39,454 bases of DNA from JARRRD01 sp037381085 (GCA_037381085.1 JARRRD010000005.1:1-39454); one strand, 5' to 3'. Shown: positions 23,624 through 32,427, counted from the first letter of the stretch. The notes: generated from the sequence alone by a model not told the origin. Numbers and translations are program-made.

Positions 23624-25407
23624 TTCAGTTTCAGTACGGCCAGAAAGGCCTCCTGCGGAAGTTCGACCCTTCCCACCTGCTTCATCCTTTTCTTGCCCTC
23701 CCTCTGTTTTTCGAGCAGTTTCCGCTTGCGCGTGATATCGCCTCCGTAGCACTTGGCGATAACGTCCTTCCTGAGAGCCTTGACGCTCTCCCTGGCTATG
23801 ACCTTGCCGCCTATGGCAGCCTGGATAGCCACCTCGTACATCTGCCTCGGTATAATCTCTCTCAGCTTCTCCGTCAGCTGTCTTCCCTTATAATACGCCT
23901 TATCTTTATGAACTATCAAGGAGAGCGCATCGACCGGTTCCCCGTTGATGAGTATATTCAGCCTGGTCAGATCCGCCTCCCTGTATCCGAGGAACTCATA
24001 GTCCATGGAAGCGTAACCCTTCGACAGGGACTTCAGACGGTCGTAAAAATCCCAGAGGATTTCATTCAGCGGGAGCTCATATTCCACTTTAACCCTGTCT
24101 TTTCCGACAAACAGGAAGCTCTTCTGGACTCCCCTTTTTTCCTGGCAAAGATCGAGGATGTAGCCGATAAAATCCGCCGGCACAAAAATCGTAGCGACTA
24201 CAAAAGGCTCCTCTATCTTTTCATACTTCTCCGGCAGCGCGGCCGGATTCTCGACATGCAGGACTTCTCCCTTCGCCGTTGTGACCCTGTAAACTACCGT
24301 CGGCGCCGTGCTGAGAAGAGACAGATTGAACTCCCTTTCAAGCCTCTCCTGGATAATATCCATATGCAGCAGACCCAGGAACCCGCACCTGAAACCGAAC
24401 CCGAGAGCGAGTGAGGTTTCGGGTTCGTAATTGAAGGATGCGTCATTCAGCCTCAGTTTATTGAGTGCATCCCTCAGGTTCTCGTACTGGTGGGGTACCG
24501 TCGGATAAAAACCGCAGAAGACCAGCGGCTTCACGTCCTTGTACCCCGGACACGGTTCAGCCACGGGTCTGGCCGCGTCGGTTATCGTATCGCCTATCTT
24601 GGTCTCGGTGACGCTCTTTATGCCGGCGATGATATAGCCCGCCTCGCCGGAGGAAAGCTCATCGACAGGCGTCATCTTCGGAGTAAATATCCCGACCTGG
24701 TCCACCTCGAAGGCGCCACCCATAGCCATGAGTTTGATTCTCATCCCCCGTCTGACCCTTCCGTCGAACACCCTGACGAGCACGATGACACCCTGATAAC
24801 TGTCGAACCAGGAATCGAATATCAATGCCTTCAGAGGGCGGGTGTCGTCCCCCGACGGGGGCGGTATTCTCTTTACTATCGCCTCAAGGATTTCCTTTGT
24901 CCCGCGTCCCTCCTTGGCGCTGGCGAGGATCGCGCCAGAACAGTCTATGCCGACTGCGTCTTCGATCTGTTCCATCGTCTTTTCGGGCTCCGCGCTCGGC
25001 AGGTCGATCTTGTTTATTACGGGGATTATCTCGAGGTCGTGGTCCACCGCAAGGTAGGCGTTGGCGAGCGTCTGCGCCTCGACCCCCTGGGTCGCATCGA
25101 CAACCAGCAGCGCTCCCTCGCAGGAGGCTAGACTCCTGGACACCTCGTATGAAAAATCGACATGGCCGGGCGTATCGATAAGGTTGAGCGTGTAATCCCT
25201 GCCGTCGTCGGCCTTGTACGAGAGCCTCACCGCGTGGGCCTTTATGGTGATGCCCCTCTCTCTTTCAAGGTCCATCGAATCAAGCACCTGTTCCATCATC
25301 TCGCGCTCGCTGAGTGCCCCGGTGTATTCAAGCAGCCTGTCGGCGAGCGTCGATTTTCCATGATCTATGTGCGCTATGATCGAAAAGTTGCGTATATTCT
25401 TGGACAT
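23620..25407 (-). CDS. lepA: Elongation factor 4 (LepA), ribosome back-translocase
   Basis: LepA is a translational GTPase. It has the G1 motif AHIDHGKST, switch segment RGITIKAHAV, G3 DTPGHVDF, G4 NKIDLPSA, and the LepA-specific C-terminal domain. The start is ATG 25407 (MSKNIRNFSIIAHIDHGKS), which gives 595 residues, normal for the family (about 600). An upstream extension to 25455 would lie within the kinase gene. The ATG overlaps the kinase TGA by one base (TGATG). LepA acts on stalled or misplaced ribosomes and helps subunit biogenesis. Confidence 0.97.
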   Translation of the reverse strand: MSKNIRNFSIIAHIDHGKSTLADRLLEYTGALSEREMMEQVLDSMDLERERGITIKAHAVRLSYKADDGRDYTLNLIDTPGHVDFSYEVSRSLASCEGALLVVDATQGVEAQTLANAYLAVDHDLEIIPVINKIDLPSAEPEKTMEQIEDAVGIDCSGAILASAKEGRGTKEILEAIVKRIPPPSGDDTRPLKALIFDSWFDSYQGVIVLVRVFDGRVRRGMRIKLMAMGGAFEVDQVGIFTPKMTPVDELSSGEAGYIIAGIKSVTETKIGDTITDAARPVAEPCPGYKDVKPLVFCGFYPTVPHQYENLRDALNKLRLNDASFNYEPETSLALGFGFRCGFLGLLHMDIIQERLEREFNLSLLSTAPTVVYRVTTAKGEVLHVENPAALPEKYEKIEEPFVVATIFVPADFIGYILDLCQEKRGVQKSFLFVGKDRVKVEYELPLNEILWDFYDRLKSLSKGYASMDYEFLGYREADLTRLNILINGEPVDALSLIVHKDKAYYKGRQLTEKLREIIPRQMYEVAIQAAIGGKVIARESVKALRKDVIAKCYGGDITRKRKLLEKQREGKKRMKQVGRVELPQEAFLAVLKLK

Positions 25408-26354
25408 CAATACTTTGATGGAAGCGGTTCGGGCAGGTTGCTGAAGACAAGACATGCGGCCCCTATGATGCCCGCATTGTCCTCCAGAGAAGAGGGAATT
25501 ATTTTCACGCCGTCGAAGAGGTCCTTGAAGGCCCTCCTCGATGCCTCTCTTATGGCTTCCTGCACATAAATGTTCCAGGCGCCGGTAAGTCCCCCTGCCA
25601 GGATTATCGCCTCGGGCCCCAGGACATTGATAATATTTGCGAGACCGACACCGAGATACCTCCCGGCATCTTTCAATATCTCCCTTGACAGGTTATCGCC
25701 GTCCAGGGCGGCCCCGTATATGTCCTCCGGCGTCAGCTTGTAAAAACTGCCTTTGCAACACTCCTTCAGGAGGCTTTCCGCCCCTTTCTCGAGCATGGAG
25801 ACGGCCCTTGCGATCATTGCGCGGGCAGAGGCATAATTTTCGAGACATCCGGTGTTGCCGCACGGGCACTTCTCGGCTTCGAAATTGATACTCATGTGAC
25901 CCAGTTCGGCAGGCACCTCGAGCACTCTACCGCGATGAATGATACCACTGCCTATCCCGGTACCGAGGGTAAGAAGCACGAAATTTTCGAAATCCCTGCC
26001 CGCGCCGATCATTCTCTCGCCCAGGGCTGCCGCATTCGCATCATTTTCGATAAACACCGGCATCTTCAACCGTCTCCGTAATTCTCCGACGGCGTCCGTT
26101 CCTCCGATGGCAGGGAGGTTCGGAGACGCGAGGACCCTGCTGTTCTTACGGTCAATCAGGCCTGCCACACCAAGTCCTATTCCGCAAATCCTGTCGGCGT
26201 GTCTGATCTCGACGATTGACTCGGCAAGGGCGTCCACAATCTGCTCGGACGAACGTTTCTTGAGTTTCCTGATACTCTTTCCGCTGTCCGATACGAGCGC
26301 GACTCTGAGGTTTGTGCCGCCGAGGTCAACGCCTATCGCATATTTCTCTGACAT
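25407..26354 (-). CDS. ROK-family sugar kinase (glucokinase-like)
   Basis: This is a ROK kinase of about 315 residues. The N-terminal phosphate loop is IGVDLGGTNLRVALV. The substrate region contains ENDANAAALGE and GTGIGSGII. The ROK zinc motif is EKCPCGNTGCLENYAS, with GHM upstream. A C-terminal ATP-binding segment reads PEAIILAGGLTGAW. This pattern fits glucokinase or N-acetyl-hexosamine kinase; the sugar cannot be fixed by eye. ATG 26354 is used; a TTG at 26366 is less likely. It is the first gene of a long unit that continues into lepA-lepB-ribE. The promoter is at 26375-26404. Confidence 0.9.
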   Translation of the reverse strand: MSEKYAIGVDLGGTNLRVALVSDSGKSIRKLKKRSSEQIVDALAESIVEIRHADRICGIGLGVAGLIDRKNSRVLASPNLPAIGGTDAVGELRRRLKMPVFIENDANAAALGERMIGAGRDFENFVLLTLGTGIGSGIIHRGRVLEVPAELGHMSINFEAEKCPCGNTGCLENYASARAMIARAVSMLEKGAESLLKECCKGSFYKLTPEDIYGAALDGDNLSREILKDAGRYLGVGLANIINVLGPEAIILAGGLTGAWNIYVQEAIREASRRAFKDLFDGVKIIPSSLEDNAGIIGAACLVFSNLPEPLPSKY

Positions 26355-26374
26355 TTTCACTTTCAACTAGAGGA

Positions 26375-26404
26375 ATAATACTGAGCGGCAAGAAGCGGGA
26401 TCAA
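26375..26404 (-). promoter_or_regulatory. Probable promoter of the ROK-lepA-lepB unit
   Basis: On the minus strand there is a -35 TTGATC (26404-26399), an 18-base spacer, and -10 TATTAT (26380-26375). Transcription would begin near 26368, about 14 bases before ATG 26354. It is divergent from the arsR promoter at 26521-26550. Confidence 0.45.
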
Positions 26405-26520
26405 ACTTTTTCAGTGTCTCTGCTCACCACGTTCATCCTCGCTTCTCGCTCATGTGAAATGAAATTTTATCACAAAGTGACGAAACTAGTAAAGGAACCG
26501 CGCGATTTCGAAACTTTCAC

Positions 26521-26550
26521 TTGACAGTTCACGCCTGTTGAAAATAGAAT
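26521..26550 (+). promoter_or_regulatory. Near-consensus promoter of the ArsR-type gene
   Basis: A perfect -35 TTGACA (26521-26526), an 18-base spacer, and -10 TAGAAT (26545-26550, five of six). The GTG start at 26557 is seven bases after the -10, where transcription would begin, so the mRNA may be leaderless. The palindrome TTTCGAAA (26506-26513) just upstream could be an operator. Confidence 0.65.
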
Positions 26551-26556
26551 AAAGAC

Positions 26557-26889
26557 GTGAAACACAACAAAACATTGTTCGAGCTTCAGGCAGAGGTCTG
26601 CAAGACGCTGGCGAGTCCGAAACGCCTCGAAATAATCAATGCATTGAAAGATGAGGAAAAGACGGTCGGGGAACTCGTCGAAATCCTGGGTGTCCCCAAG
26701 GCGAACGTCTCGCAGCATTTGGCGGTAATGAGACACAAGGGTATCCTGAAATCGCGCAGGAAGGGCGTCAATATTTACTATCATATCTCCAACGACAAGG
26801 TCATACAGGCATGTGCCCTGATGCGCGAAGTCCTTACCGAGGAGATGCGGGAGCGGTCGGAACTGATCGAACTGGTGTCTCACAGCTAA
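26557..26889 (+). CDS. ArsR-type winged-helix transcriptional regulator
   Basis: This is a small DNA-binding repressor of 110 residues. The winged helix-turn-helix is visible from CKTLASPKRLEIINALKD through TVGELVEILGVPKANVSQHLAVMRHKGIL to the wing SRRKGVNIYYHIS. It lacks the paired cysteines (ELCVC type) of arsenic and cadmium sensors; the only cysteines are at about 15 and 87, so the signal is unknown. GTG 26557 is the start; no Shine-Dalgarno is present. Expression is from the promoter at 26521-26550. No obvious target gene is adjacent; the divergent ROK gene and the downstream unknown gene are candidates. Confidence 0.92.
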   Translation: MKHNKTLFELQAEVCKTLASPKRLEIINALKDEEKTVGELVEILGVPKANVSQHLAVMRHKGILKSRRKGVNIYYHISNDKVIQACALMREVLTEEMRERSELIELVSHS

Positions 26890-26975
26890 ATCGCCCGGCT
26901 CTCACAGCGTTATAAGCGCAAACCGGTCGAACCCGCGGTCCACAGCTGAATCGTGATTTCCCGGGTCTGTACCGC

Positions 26976-27004
26976 TTCACTTTTTTCCATAGTCCAATTA
27001 TAAT
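26976..27004 (+). promoter_or_regulatory. Promoter ahead of the unknown gene and ftsEX
   Basis: -35 TTCACT (26976-26981, four of six), a 17-base spacer, and -10 TATAAT (26999-27004). It would drive the gene at 27039 and probably ftsE-ftsX-envC-ctp behind it. The Shine-Dalgarno of the first gene is weak. Confidence 0.5.
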
Positions 27005-27038
27005 AACGAAGACGTTTTTTTGCAGCGGTAAAACACCA

Positions 27039-27431
27039 ATGCTCGTCGGTTACAACACCAACGTACCCTATAAAGGAAGACTTTACCACGTCCAGACCGA
27101 GGACAGCGGACTGAATAATCCCGTTATCACCACCCTTCTTTACTTCAAAGGAACAATCCTCGCCGCCAAGAAGGTCAGCTACTCTCATCTTGCCGGTGAC
27201 CCGTCTCACAGGGAAAAAGTGCGGGAATTAATGAGAGATCAGCACAAGGCCATGATAAAGGAATTGATCAAAGGAAAACACACGGGAGAAGAGATTCCGG
27301 ACGGAGAGACAGCTCCTCCCGCAGAGGAGTCCCCGCCTCCGGAAGAAAAGGAAGTCTCCCTCGCCAAAGGCCAGATATCGAAGAGCCTTGACGACATCCT
27401 TCTGGACTATATAATAAGAAGAAAAGATTAG
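27039..27431 (+). CDS. Conserved protein of unknown function upstream of ftsE
   Basis: The protein has 130 residues. The N-terminal 80 residues (GYNTNVPYKGRLYHVQTED, then NPVITTLLYFKGTILAAKK and REKVRELMRDQHKAMIKEL) look like a compact conserved domain that I recall as widespread in deltaproteobacteria-like genomes without an assigned role. A Pro/Glu-rich linker (about 88-108) and a short C-terminal helix (SLDDILLDYIIRR) follow. It lies 15 bases before ftsE in the same direction, so a link to envelope or division functions is possible but unproven. Confidence 0.8.
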   Translation: MLVGYNTNVPYKGRLYHVQTEDSGLNNPVITTLLYFKGTILAAKKVSYSHLAGDPSHREKVRELMRDQHKAMIKELIKGKHTGEEIPDGETAPPAEESPPPEEKEVSLAKGQISKSLDDILLDYIIRRKD

Positions 27432-27446
27432 CCGGAGCGCGGTGCG

Positions 27447-28109
27447 ATGATTCATTTTCTCGACGTGACAAAGCATTACGACAACCAGACAGCCGTGAGA
27501 AACGTAACATTTTCCGTGGACAAAGGTGAAATGGCTTTCGTATCGGGTCCCAGCGGCTCCGGCAAGACAACGGTACTGAAACTCATCTACCTCGCAGAAA
27601 AGCCGGACGAAGGGACGATCACCGTGGCGGGATGGGACATCACCCGGTTGAGAGAATCGGGCATCCCGCTGCTAAGACGCAACATAGGGGTAGTATTCCA
27701 GGACTTCAGGCTCCTCGCAAGGAAGAACGTGTTCGAAAATATAGCGATGGCCCTCAGGATACGGGGGATCGGGGAGAAGGAGACAAAATCCAGGGTCTAC
27801 GAAGCGCTGAAGTCGGTAAATCTCAGACACAAATCGGACGCATTTCCGCCCCAGTTGTCGGGGGGAGAACAGCAGCGCGTGGTCCTCGCAAGGGCGACGG
27901 TGGCCGAACCTCCCGTGATACTTGCGGACGAGCCTACGGGCAATCTGGACCCTGATACGGCCAAAGGCGTAATGAGGATTTTCAGGGACGTCAATGCGAA
28001 AGGAACCACCGTGCTGATAGCCACTCACAACAGGGAACTTTACAGGAACTCCGGGAGAAGGGTTTTCAGGCTGGACGCCGGGAACCTCGTCGGGGACGGA
28101 ATACATTGA
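27447..28109 (+). CDS. ftsE: Cell division ATP-binding protein FtsE
   Basis: FtsE is the 220-residue ATPase of the FtsEX complex. Walker A is GPSGSGKTT (34-42), the Q-loop is FQDFRLL (Q85), the ABC signature is LSGGEQQR (137-144), and Walker B is VILADEPTGNLD (157-168). FtsEX does not transport a solute; it switches on cell-wall amidases through EnvC-type proteins at the division site. Its TGA overlaps the ftsX ATG by one base. The start ATG 27447 follows a GGAG. Confidence 0.96.
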   Translation: MIHFLDVTKHYDNQTAVRNVTFSVDKGEMAFVSGPSGSGKTTVLKLIYLAEKPDEGTITVAGWDITRLRESGIPLLRRNIGVVFQDFRLLARKNVFENIAMALRIRGIGEKETKSRVYEALKSVNLRHKSDAFPPQLSGGEQQRVVLARATVAEPPVILADEPTGNLDPDTAKGVMRIFRDVNAKGTTVLIATHNRELYRNSGRRVFRLDAGNLVGDGIH

Positions 28110-28984
28110 TGTCGGCTCCTTATGCACTCAAGCTTGCCGCCCAGAGCCTTTTCCGGGAGAAGTGGATCAACCTCCTTTCGGTGCTGACTATCGGCTCGGG
28201 CTTGCTGGTGATCAGCGTTGCCTTCCTGGCGGCTTACAATATCAAGGCGGCAACGGGAAGACTTCCGGAGAAGTTTTCGATGGTCCTCTACCTTGACGAA
28301 GGCACCACGAAGGCGCAGATTGACCGGACCATGCTCTCTCTGAAGAGGGACCCTGCTGTTTCTTCCGTCAGCTATATCTCCAAAGGACAGGCGATGAAAG
28401 AGTTGAAGGCCACGATCAGAAACGCAGACGCTCTCTTTGAGGGACTTGACGAAAACCCCCTTCCCGCTTCGCTCGAGGTGAAATTGAAAAAAGATTCAGT
28501 CGGTCCCGGCACCGTAAAAGAACTCGCTGCCAAAGCGGGCAGGCTCAAAGGTGTCAGAGAGGTCGACTACGGGGAGAAATTCCTGTCATCACTCTATTCT
28601 CTGCGCAGGGGCGTAAACTCACTGGGCCTGATACTCATCGCCATCATTGCAACTGGAATAATCTTTGTCTGCTACAGCACGGTGAAGATACTCTTTTACA
28701 GGAGGAGCGAGGAGATCGAGACCTTCAAACTGCTGGGCGCCACCAGCTGGTTCATCAGATTTCCCTTCCTCCTGGAAGGCACCGTGATCGGCTTTAGCGG
28801 GGGGCTGCTCAGCCTGATCGGCATATTATCCTTTTATTACTTCGGCATTCTGAAACTGAGTCTTACCTCTCCGGTCTTCAGGGCGGTGCTCTTCCCGGCA
28901 GACTTGTTTCTGCCTCTTCCCCTGGTCGGTCTCCTGCTCGGACTTACGGGATCAGCTATCGCACTCGGAAGGCTCAGGTACTGA
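28109..28984 (+). CDS. ftsX: Cell division protein FtsX
   Basis: FtsX is the membrane half of FtsEX (291 residues). It has an N-terminal membrane segment (about 20-42, LTIGSGLLVISVAFLAAY) and a periplasmic domain (about 45-170) that should contact EnvC. Three C-terminal membrane segments form the usual FtsX domain, with YRRSEEIETFKLLGA before the penultimate part. ATG 28109 overlaps the ftsE stop; the ORF can be read from TTG 28106, but ATG is preferred. Its own stop overlaps the next ATG (TGATG). Confidence 0.95.
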   Translation: MSAPYALKLAAQSLFREKWINLLSVLTIGSGLLVISVAFLAAYNIKAATGRLPEKFSMVLYLDEGTTKAQIDRTMLSLKRDPAVSSVSYISKGQAMKELKATIRNADALFEGLDENPLPASLEVKLKKDSVGPGTVKELAAKAGRLKGVREVDYGEKFLSSLYSLRRGVNSLGLILIAIIATGIIFVCYSTVKILFYRRSEEIETFKLLGATSWFIRFPFLLEGTVIGFSGGLLSLIGILSFYYFGILKLSLTSPVFRAVLFPADLFLPLPLVGLLLGLTGSAIALGRLRY

Positions 28985-30114
28985 TGGCCGTTGCTTTCTT
29001 GCTGCTCGTTGCCCTGCTCGTCCCCGGCCTTTCTCACGCTGCAGATCTGCAGAGCCGGTACAAGGAAATCCAGCAGAAGATGGTCGAGCAGAAAGAGAAG
29101 ATCGGAGAGGCGCAGGGGCGGGAATCTTCCATACTGGGTGATATAGAGGAAGTCAGCAGAAAACTTGCCCTGACCGAAACGGAGCTGAACAGACAGAGAC
29201 GGGCCCTCCGGCAAACCGAGTCGGGGATCAGGGACACAAACGGCAAGATTGCGCATATCGAAAGCAGCCTTTCCGCCCGTAAGAACTGGATAAAGAGGAA
29301 GCTCAGGGTCATGCAGCGGTTCGGTTACTCGGGTGATCTGCTCATGGTGCTCCTGAACGCCCGGGACGCATCACAGATGATAAGGGTATGGAGAGACCTG
29401 GAGGCAATAGCCGCATACGACAACAAGGTCCTCGATGATTACCGGCAGAACCTGGAAGAGCTGAATAAAGAAAGTTCCAGGCTGCGGTCCCTCAAATCGG
29501 AACTCCTCGTGAAAACCCGGCGGGTGGCAGCCGAAGAAAAGGAACTTGCGGAGCAGAGAAGCGTGAAGGAGGCGTTGCTTTCCTCTGTCCGGGAGGAAAA
29601 GAACGCTCACAGGAAGATGCTCATGGAGCTCCGGGAGGCTTCCCGGAAACTTCTGGACATAATCCGTGAGTCATACAAGAGAAACAGTTACACCGGCAAG
29701 GGCTTTTCACGCCTTAAGGGAAAATTGCACTGGCCGGTCGCCGGCGTTGTCGCGATCCCTTACGGTCCGCAGAAAGACCGTCAGTTCGACACGCCGGTAT
29801 TCAGAAACGGCATACATATCAAGACGGCCCCTGATGCCGACGTCAGTGCCGTATTCGGGGGAAGAGTGATATTTTCCGACTGGTTCAAAGGGTACGGACA
29901 GCTGATAATCGTAAACAACGGCGAAGGCTACAATTCGCTTTACGGCAATCTCTCGCAGATTTTTTCCCATGTAGGAGATATAATAAAAAACAACCAGGTG
30001 ATAGGAAAAGTCGGGACATCGGGCATCCTTAATGCTCCGGGCCTTTATTTCGAGATACGTTACAAAGGCAGACCCCTCGATCCGACACAGTGGCTGGTGC
30101 ACAAAAGAAGATAA
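28984..30114 (+). CDS. envC: EnvC-like murein hydrolase activator (degenerate LytM domain)
   Basis: This is an exported protein of 376 residues with a signal peptide (MAVAFLLLVALLVPGLSHA). Long coiled-coil helices (about 25-240) are followed by an M23/LytM domain (about 250-372). The peptidase zinc sites are lost. The first HxxxD-type region reads FRNGIHIKTAP, the HxH region reads LYGNLS where active enzymes have 'AHLS', and the last histidine is replaced in LYFEIRYK. It should therefore activate an amidase rather than cut peptidoglycan itself, as for E. coli EnvC, and would be controlled by FtsEX just upstream. Its ATG overlaps the ftsX stop by one base. Confidence 0.93.
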   Translation: MAVAFLLLVALLVPGLSHAADLQSRYKEIQQKMVEQKEKIGEAQGRESSILGDIEEVSRKLALTETELNRQRRALRQTESGIRDTNGKIAHIESSLSARKNWIKRKLRVMQRFGYSGDLLMVLLNARDASQMIRVWRDLEAIAAYDNKVLDDYRQNLEELNKESSRLRSLKSELLVKTRRVAAEEKELAEQRSVKEALLSSVREEKNAHRKMLMELREASRKLLDIIRESYKRNSYTGKGFSRLKGKLHWPVAGVVAIPYGPQKDRQFDTPVFRNGIHIKTAPDADVSAVFGGRVIFSDWFKGYGQLIIVNNGEGYNSLYGNLSQIFSHVGDIIKNNQVIGKVGTSGILNAPGLYFEIRYKGRPLDPTQWLVHKRR

Positions 30115-30135
30115 GTCAGGAGGACAGTGAAAGAA

Positions 30136-31449
30136 ATGCCAAGGAAGAAATTTCTGTTGGTCTGGCTGCTGGTAATAGTAATTACCGCCACCGGTGTTTC
30201 CATAGGAAGGTTGTCCGCAACCGTAACCGGAACTGCGGGCGAGGGGTATGAGGAACTTAAGACATTCACCGAAGTCCTGCAGATGGTGAAGAAATATTAC
30301 GTGGAGGATGTGAGCACGAAGAACCTCGTCTACGCGGCCATCAAGGGGATGTTGAGCTCCCTCGATCCCCACTCCAGCTTTATGCCGCCCGAGGCTTTCA
30401 AGGAGATGCAGGTAGAGACAAAGGGCGAGTTCGGCGGCCTCGGCATACAGATAGGGATAAAGGACGGCGTGCTCACGGTCATCTCGCCGATTGAAGATAC
30501 ACCCGCATGGAAGGCGGGCATCAAGGCCGGCGACAAGATAATAAAGATAAGCGGAAAGCCCACGAAGGACATGGGTCTGGAGGGCGCAGTCACTAAGATG
30601 AGGGGAGCTCCGAAGACTCCCATTACCATAACCATTTACCGTCAGGGATGGAAGGAACCCAGGGACTTCACAATCGTCAGAGAGATCATAAAAATAAAGA
30701 GTGTAAAATCGAAGGTCATCGAAGGCGACATAGGATACGTGAAGATCAGTCAGTTTCAGGAACAGACAGCCTCGGACCTCGAGACCGCCCTCAAGAAACT
30801 CGATAAGGAGAAGATAAACTCTCTCATCGTCGATCTGAGAAACAACCCCGGCGGACTGCTGAACAGTGCCGTCGACGTGGCCGGCGAGTTCATGCCCAAG
30901 GGTAAGCTCGTTGTTTACACAAAGACAAGGTCCGGCGAGAAGACCGAATTCTACACCGATGGGAACCAGCTCGCGACGCAGCCGATGATCGTTCTTGTTA
31001 ACGAGGGAAGCGCGAGCGCCTCCGAGATCGTGGCAGGAGCGCTGAAGGACTGGAACCGGGCGGTCATCCTCGGCACACAGACCTTCGGGAAAGGTTCCGT
31101 TCAAACAGTGATACCCCTGAGCGACGGCGCCGGCCTGAGACTGACCACTGCCAGATACTATACGCCAAAGGGCATATCAATCCAGAATACCGGAATTACT
31201 CCGGATATAGTTGTAAAGATCGAGGCAAAGAACGGGGAGAAGGAGCATCCCGTGATCAGGGAAAGAGACCTTGCAAGGCACCTTCAGAATGAGCAGGCAG
31301 GGAAAACGAAGCCGGAAGAGGTAGAGACGGTCCCTGTTGAAGTGGGGGAAAAGGAAGACGTCCAGCTCCAGCGCGCCGTCGACATCCTGAAGACGTGGAA
31401 TGTCTTCAAGGGCCTGCCGCAGGCATCCGGTGAAGGCCCCGCGAAGTAA
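30136..31449 (+). CDS. ctpA: Carboxy-terminal processing protease (S41 family)
   Basis: This is an exported serine protease of about 437 residues. It has a signal or anchor segment (FLLVWLLVIVITATGV), a PDZ domain (about 92-165) and the S41 catalytic domain. The serine is in NEGSASASEI (about S294) and the lysine in TQTFGKGSVQ (about K319), a Ser-Lys dyad. The start is uncertain: GTG 30127 has AGGAGG only three bases away, while ATG 30136 is 12 bases from it; ATG is used. The C-terminal tail is Glu/Lys/Pro-rich. It is the fourth gene of ftsE-ftsX-envC-ctp; such proteases often trim envelope or hydrolase-regulating proteins. Confidence 0.95.
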   Translation: MPRKKFLLVWLLVIVITATGVSIGRLSATVTGTAGEGYEELKTFTEVLQMVKKYYVEDVSTKNLVYAAIKGMLSSLDPHSSFMPPEAFKEMQVETKGEFGGLGIQIGIKDGVLTVISPIEDTPAWKAGIKAGDKIIKISGKPTKDMGLEGAVTKMRGAPKTPITITIYRQGWKEPRDFTIVREIIKIKSVKSKVIEGDIGYVKISQFQEQTASDLETALKKLDKEKINSLIVDLRNNPGGLLNSAVDVAGEFMPKGKLVVYTKTRSGEKTEFYTDGNQLATQPMIVLVNEGSASASEIVAGALKDWNRAVILGTQTFGKGSVQTVIPLSDGAGLRLTTARYYTPKGISIQNTGITPDIVVKIEAKNGEKEHPVIRERDLARHLQNEQAGKTKPEEVETVPVEVGEKEDVQLQRAVDILKTWNVFKGLPQASGEGPAK

Positions 31450-31455
31450 GGAGAA

Positions 31456-32133
31456 ATGTCGAGGGTCGTATTCGACATAGAAACAGCCGGCAAGGACTTC
31501 GATTCCCTCGATTCTGCCGTCCAGGAGTATCTGCTCAGATGGGCGGAATCCGATGAGGAGAGAAAAGAGGTAAGGGATAGTCTCTCCTTCTACCCCCTCA
31601 CGGGGGAGATAATCACTATAGGAATGCTGAATCCCGACACCGGCAAAGGGGTCGTTTACTTCCGGAACAATAACGATCCCCAACTCCCCTTCGAGGAGGA
31701 TGGCCTCCGCTACGAGACCTGCACCGAAAAGGAGATAATACAGAAATTCTGGGAGACCATCAGGAACTACGACCGGTTCGTAACCTTCAACGGCCGGGGG
31801 TTCGACTGTCCGTTCATCATGATACGCTCCGCCGTCCACGGCATTAAGCCTGCGAGGGACCTCATGCCTAACAGGTACGGTGATGTCCACATAGACCTCT
31901 TCGACCAGCTTTCCTTCTTCGGCGCCTCCCGACGGAAGTTCAGCCTGGACATGTGGTGCCGGACCTTCGGAATAAAGAGCCCCAAAGAAGGGGGAATAAC
32001 AGGATACGAGGTAAAAGACCTCTTCCGGGCGGGAAGATATGTCGATATCGCCCGGTATTGCGCGGGGGACCTGAAGGCCACCGCCGAGCTGCTGGCCGTC
32101 TGGGAAAATTTCATCAGATACACAGGCAGGTAA
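31456..32133 (+). CDS. DEDDy 3'-5' exonuclease-like protein (PolB-type)
   Basis: This is a stand-alone ribonuclease-H-fold nuclease of 225 residues. The three exonuclease motifs are seen: VVFDIET (D7, E9), FVTFNGRGFDCPF (D117), and YCAGDLKAT (Y201, D205), so it is DEDDy. Such proteins are predicted to trim nucleic acid ends with two metal ions; the actual substrate is unknown. An AAGGAG site precedes ATG 31456, six bases after the ctp stop, so it belongs to the same transcript. Length and motif order match predicted PolB-like 3'-5' exonucleases. Confidence 0.85.
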   Translation: MSRVVFDIETAGKDFDSLDSAVQEYLLRWAESDEERKEVRDSLSFYPLTGEIITIGMLNPDTGKGVVYFRNNNDPQLPFEEDGLRYETCTEKEIIQKFWETIRNYDRFVTFNGRGFDCPFIMIRSAVHGIKPARDLMPNRYGDVHIDLFDQLSFFGASRRKFSLDMWCRTFGIKSPKEGGITGYEVKDLFRAGRYVDIARYCAGDLKATAELLAVWENFIRYTGR

Positions 32134-32427
32134 AGCCGTTCGGTAAAACCCAAACCAAAGCGATCTTCGCGCAAAGCCCTGGAAAAAGTCCATACTGACC
32201 CTAGCGTTGCAAAGCCGCGCGGAAGGAACAGCGAAAAAGTCTTGTAATGACGACATGATTTATCCATCTTCCACATAAATGAGCCAGCGTTCAGTTACTT
32301 CCGGAAAATGGCGGCAGACCCCTCTCAAGGGCTGTAAGGTGTCGCTACAGGACATTTTTAGCTGCCCCTTCCGCGCTTTTCAGAGATTCTTATGCAACAA
32401 TAGGGCTAAGAAACAGGGCGATTCCGG
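32134..32427. other. Intergenic region between convergent genes
   Basis: About 294 bases between the exonuclease gene and the phosphotransferase gene; they are convergent. No convincing gene, intrinsic terminator or consensus repeat was seen. An imperfect hairpin (CAGACCC...GGGCTG) is near 32315-32333. Short segments such as GGACATTTTTAGCTGCCCC (32352-32370) look like mobile-element remnants but could not be assigned. Confidence 0.5.

Noticed and set aside
29707..31104. Long open frame (465 codons) on the minus strand
   Set aside because: It lies opposite envC and ctp, whose products are clearly recognised; it is an antisense shadow without protein-family features.
31177..32256. Long open frame on the minus strand opposite ctp and the exonuclease gene
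   Set aside because: Low-complexity antisense translation without motifs; the plus-strand genes have clear catalytic motifs.
32279..32427. Insertion-sequence end in the convergent spacer
   Set aside because: Fragments looked familiar but no transposase, matching terminal repeats or target duplication could be shown.
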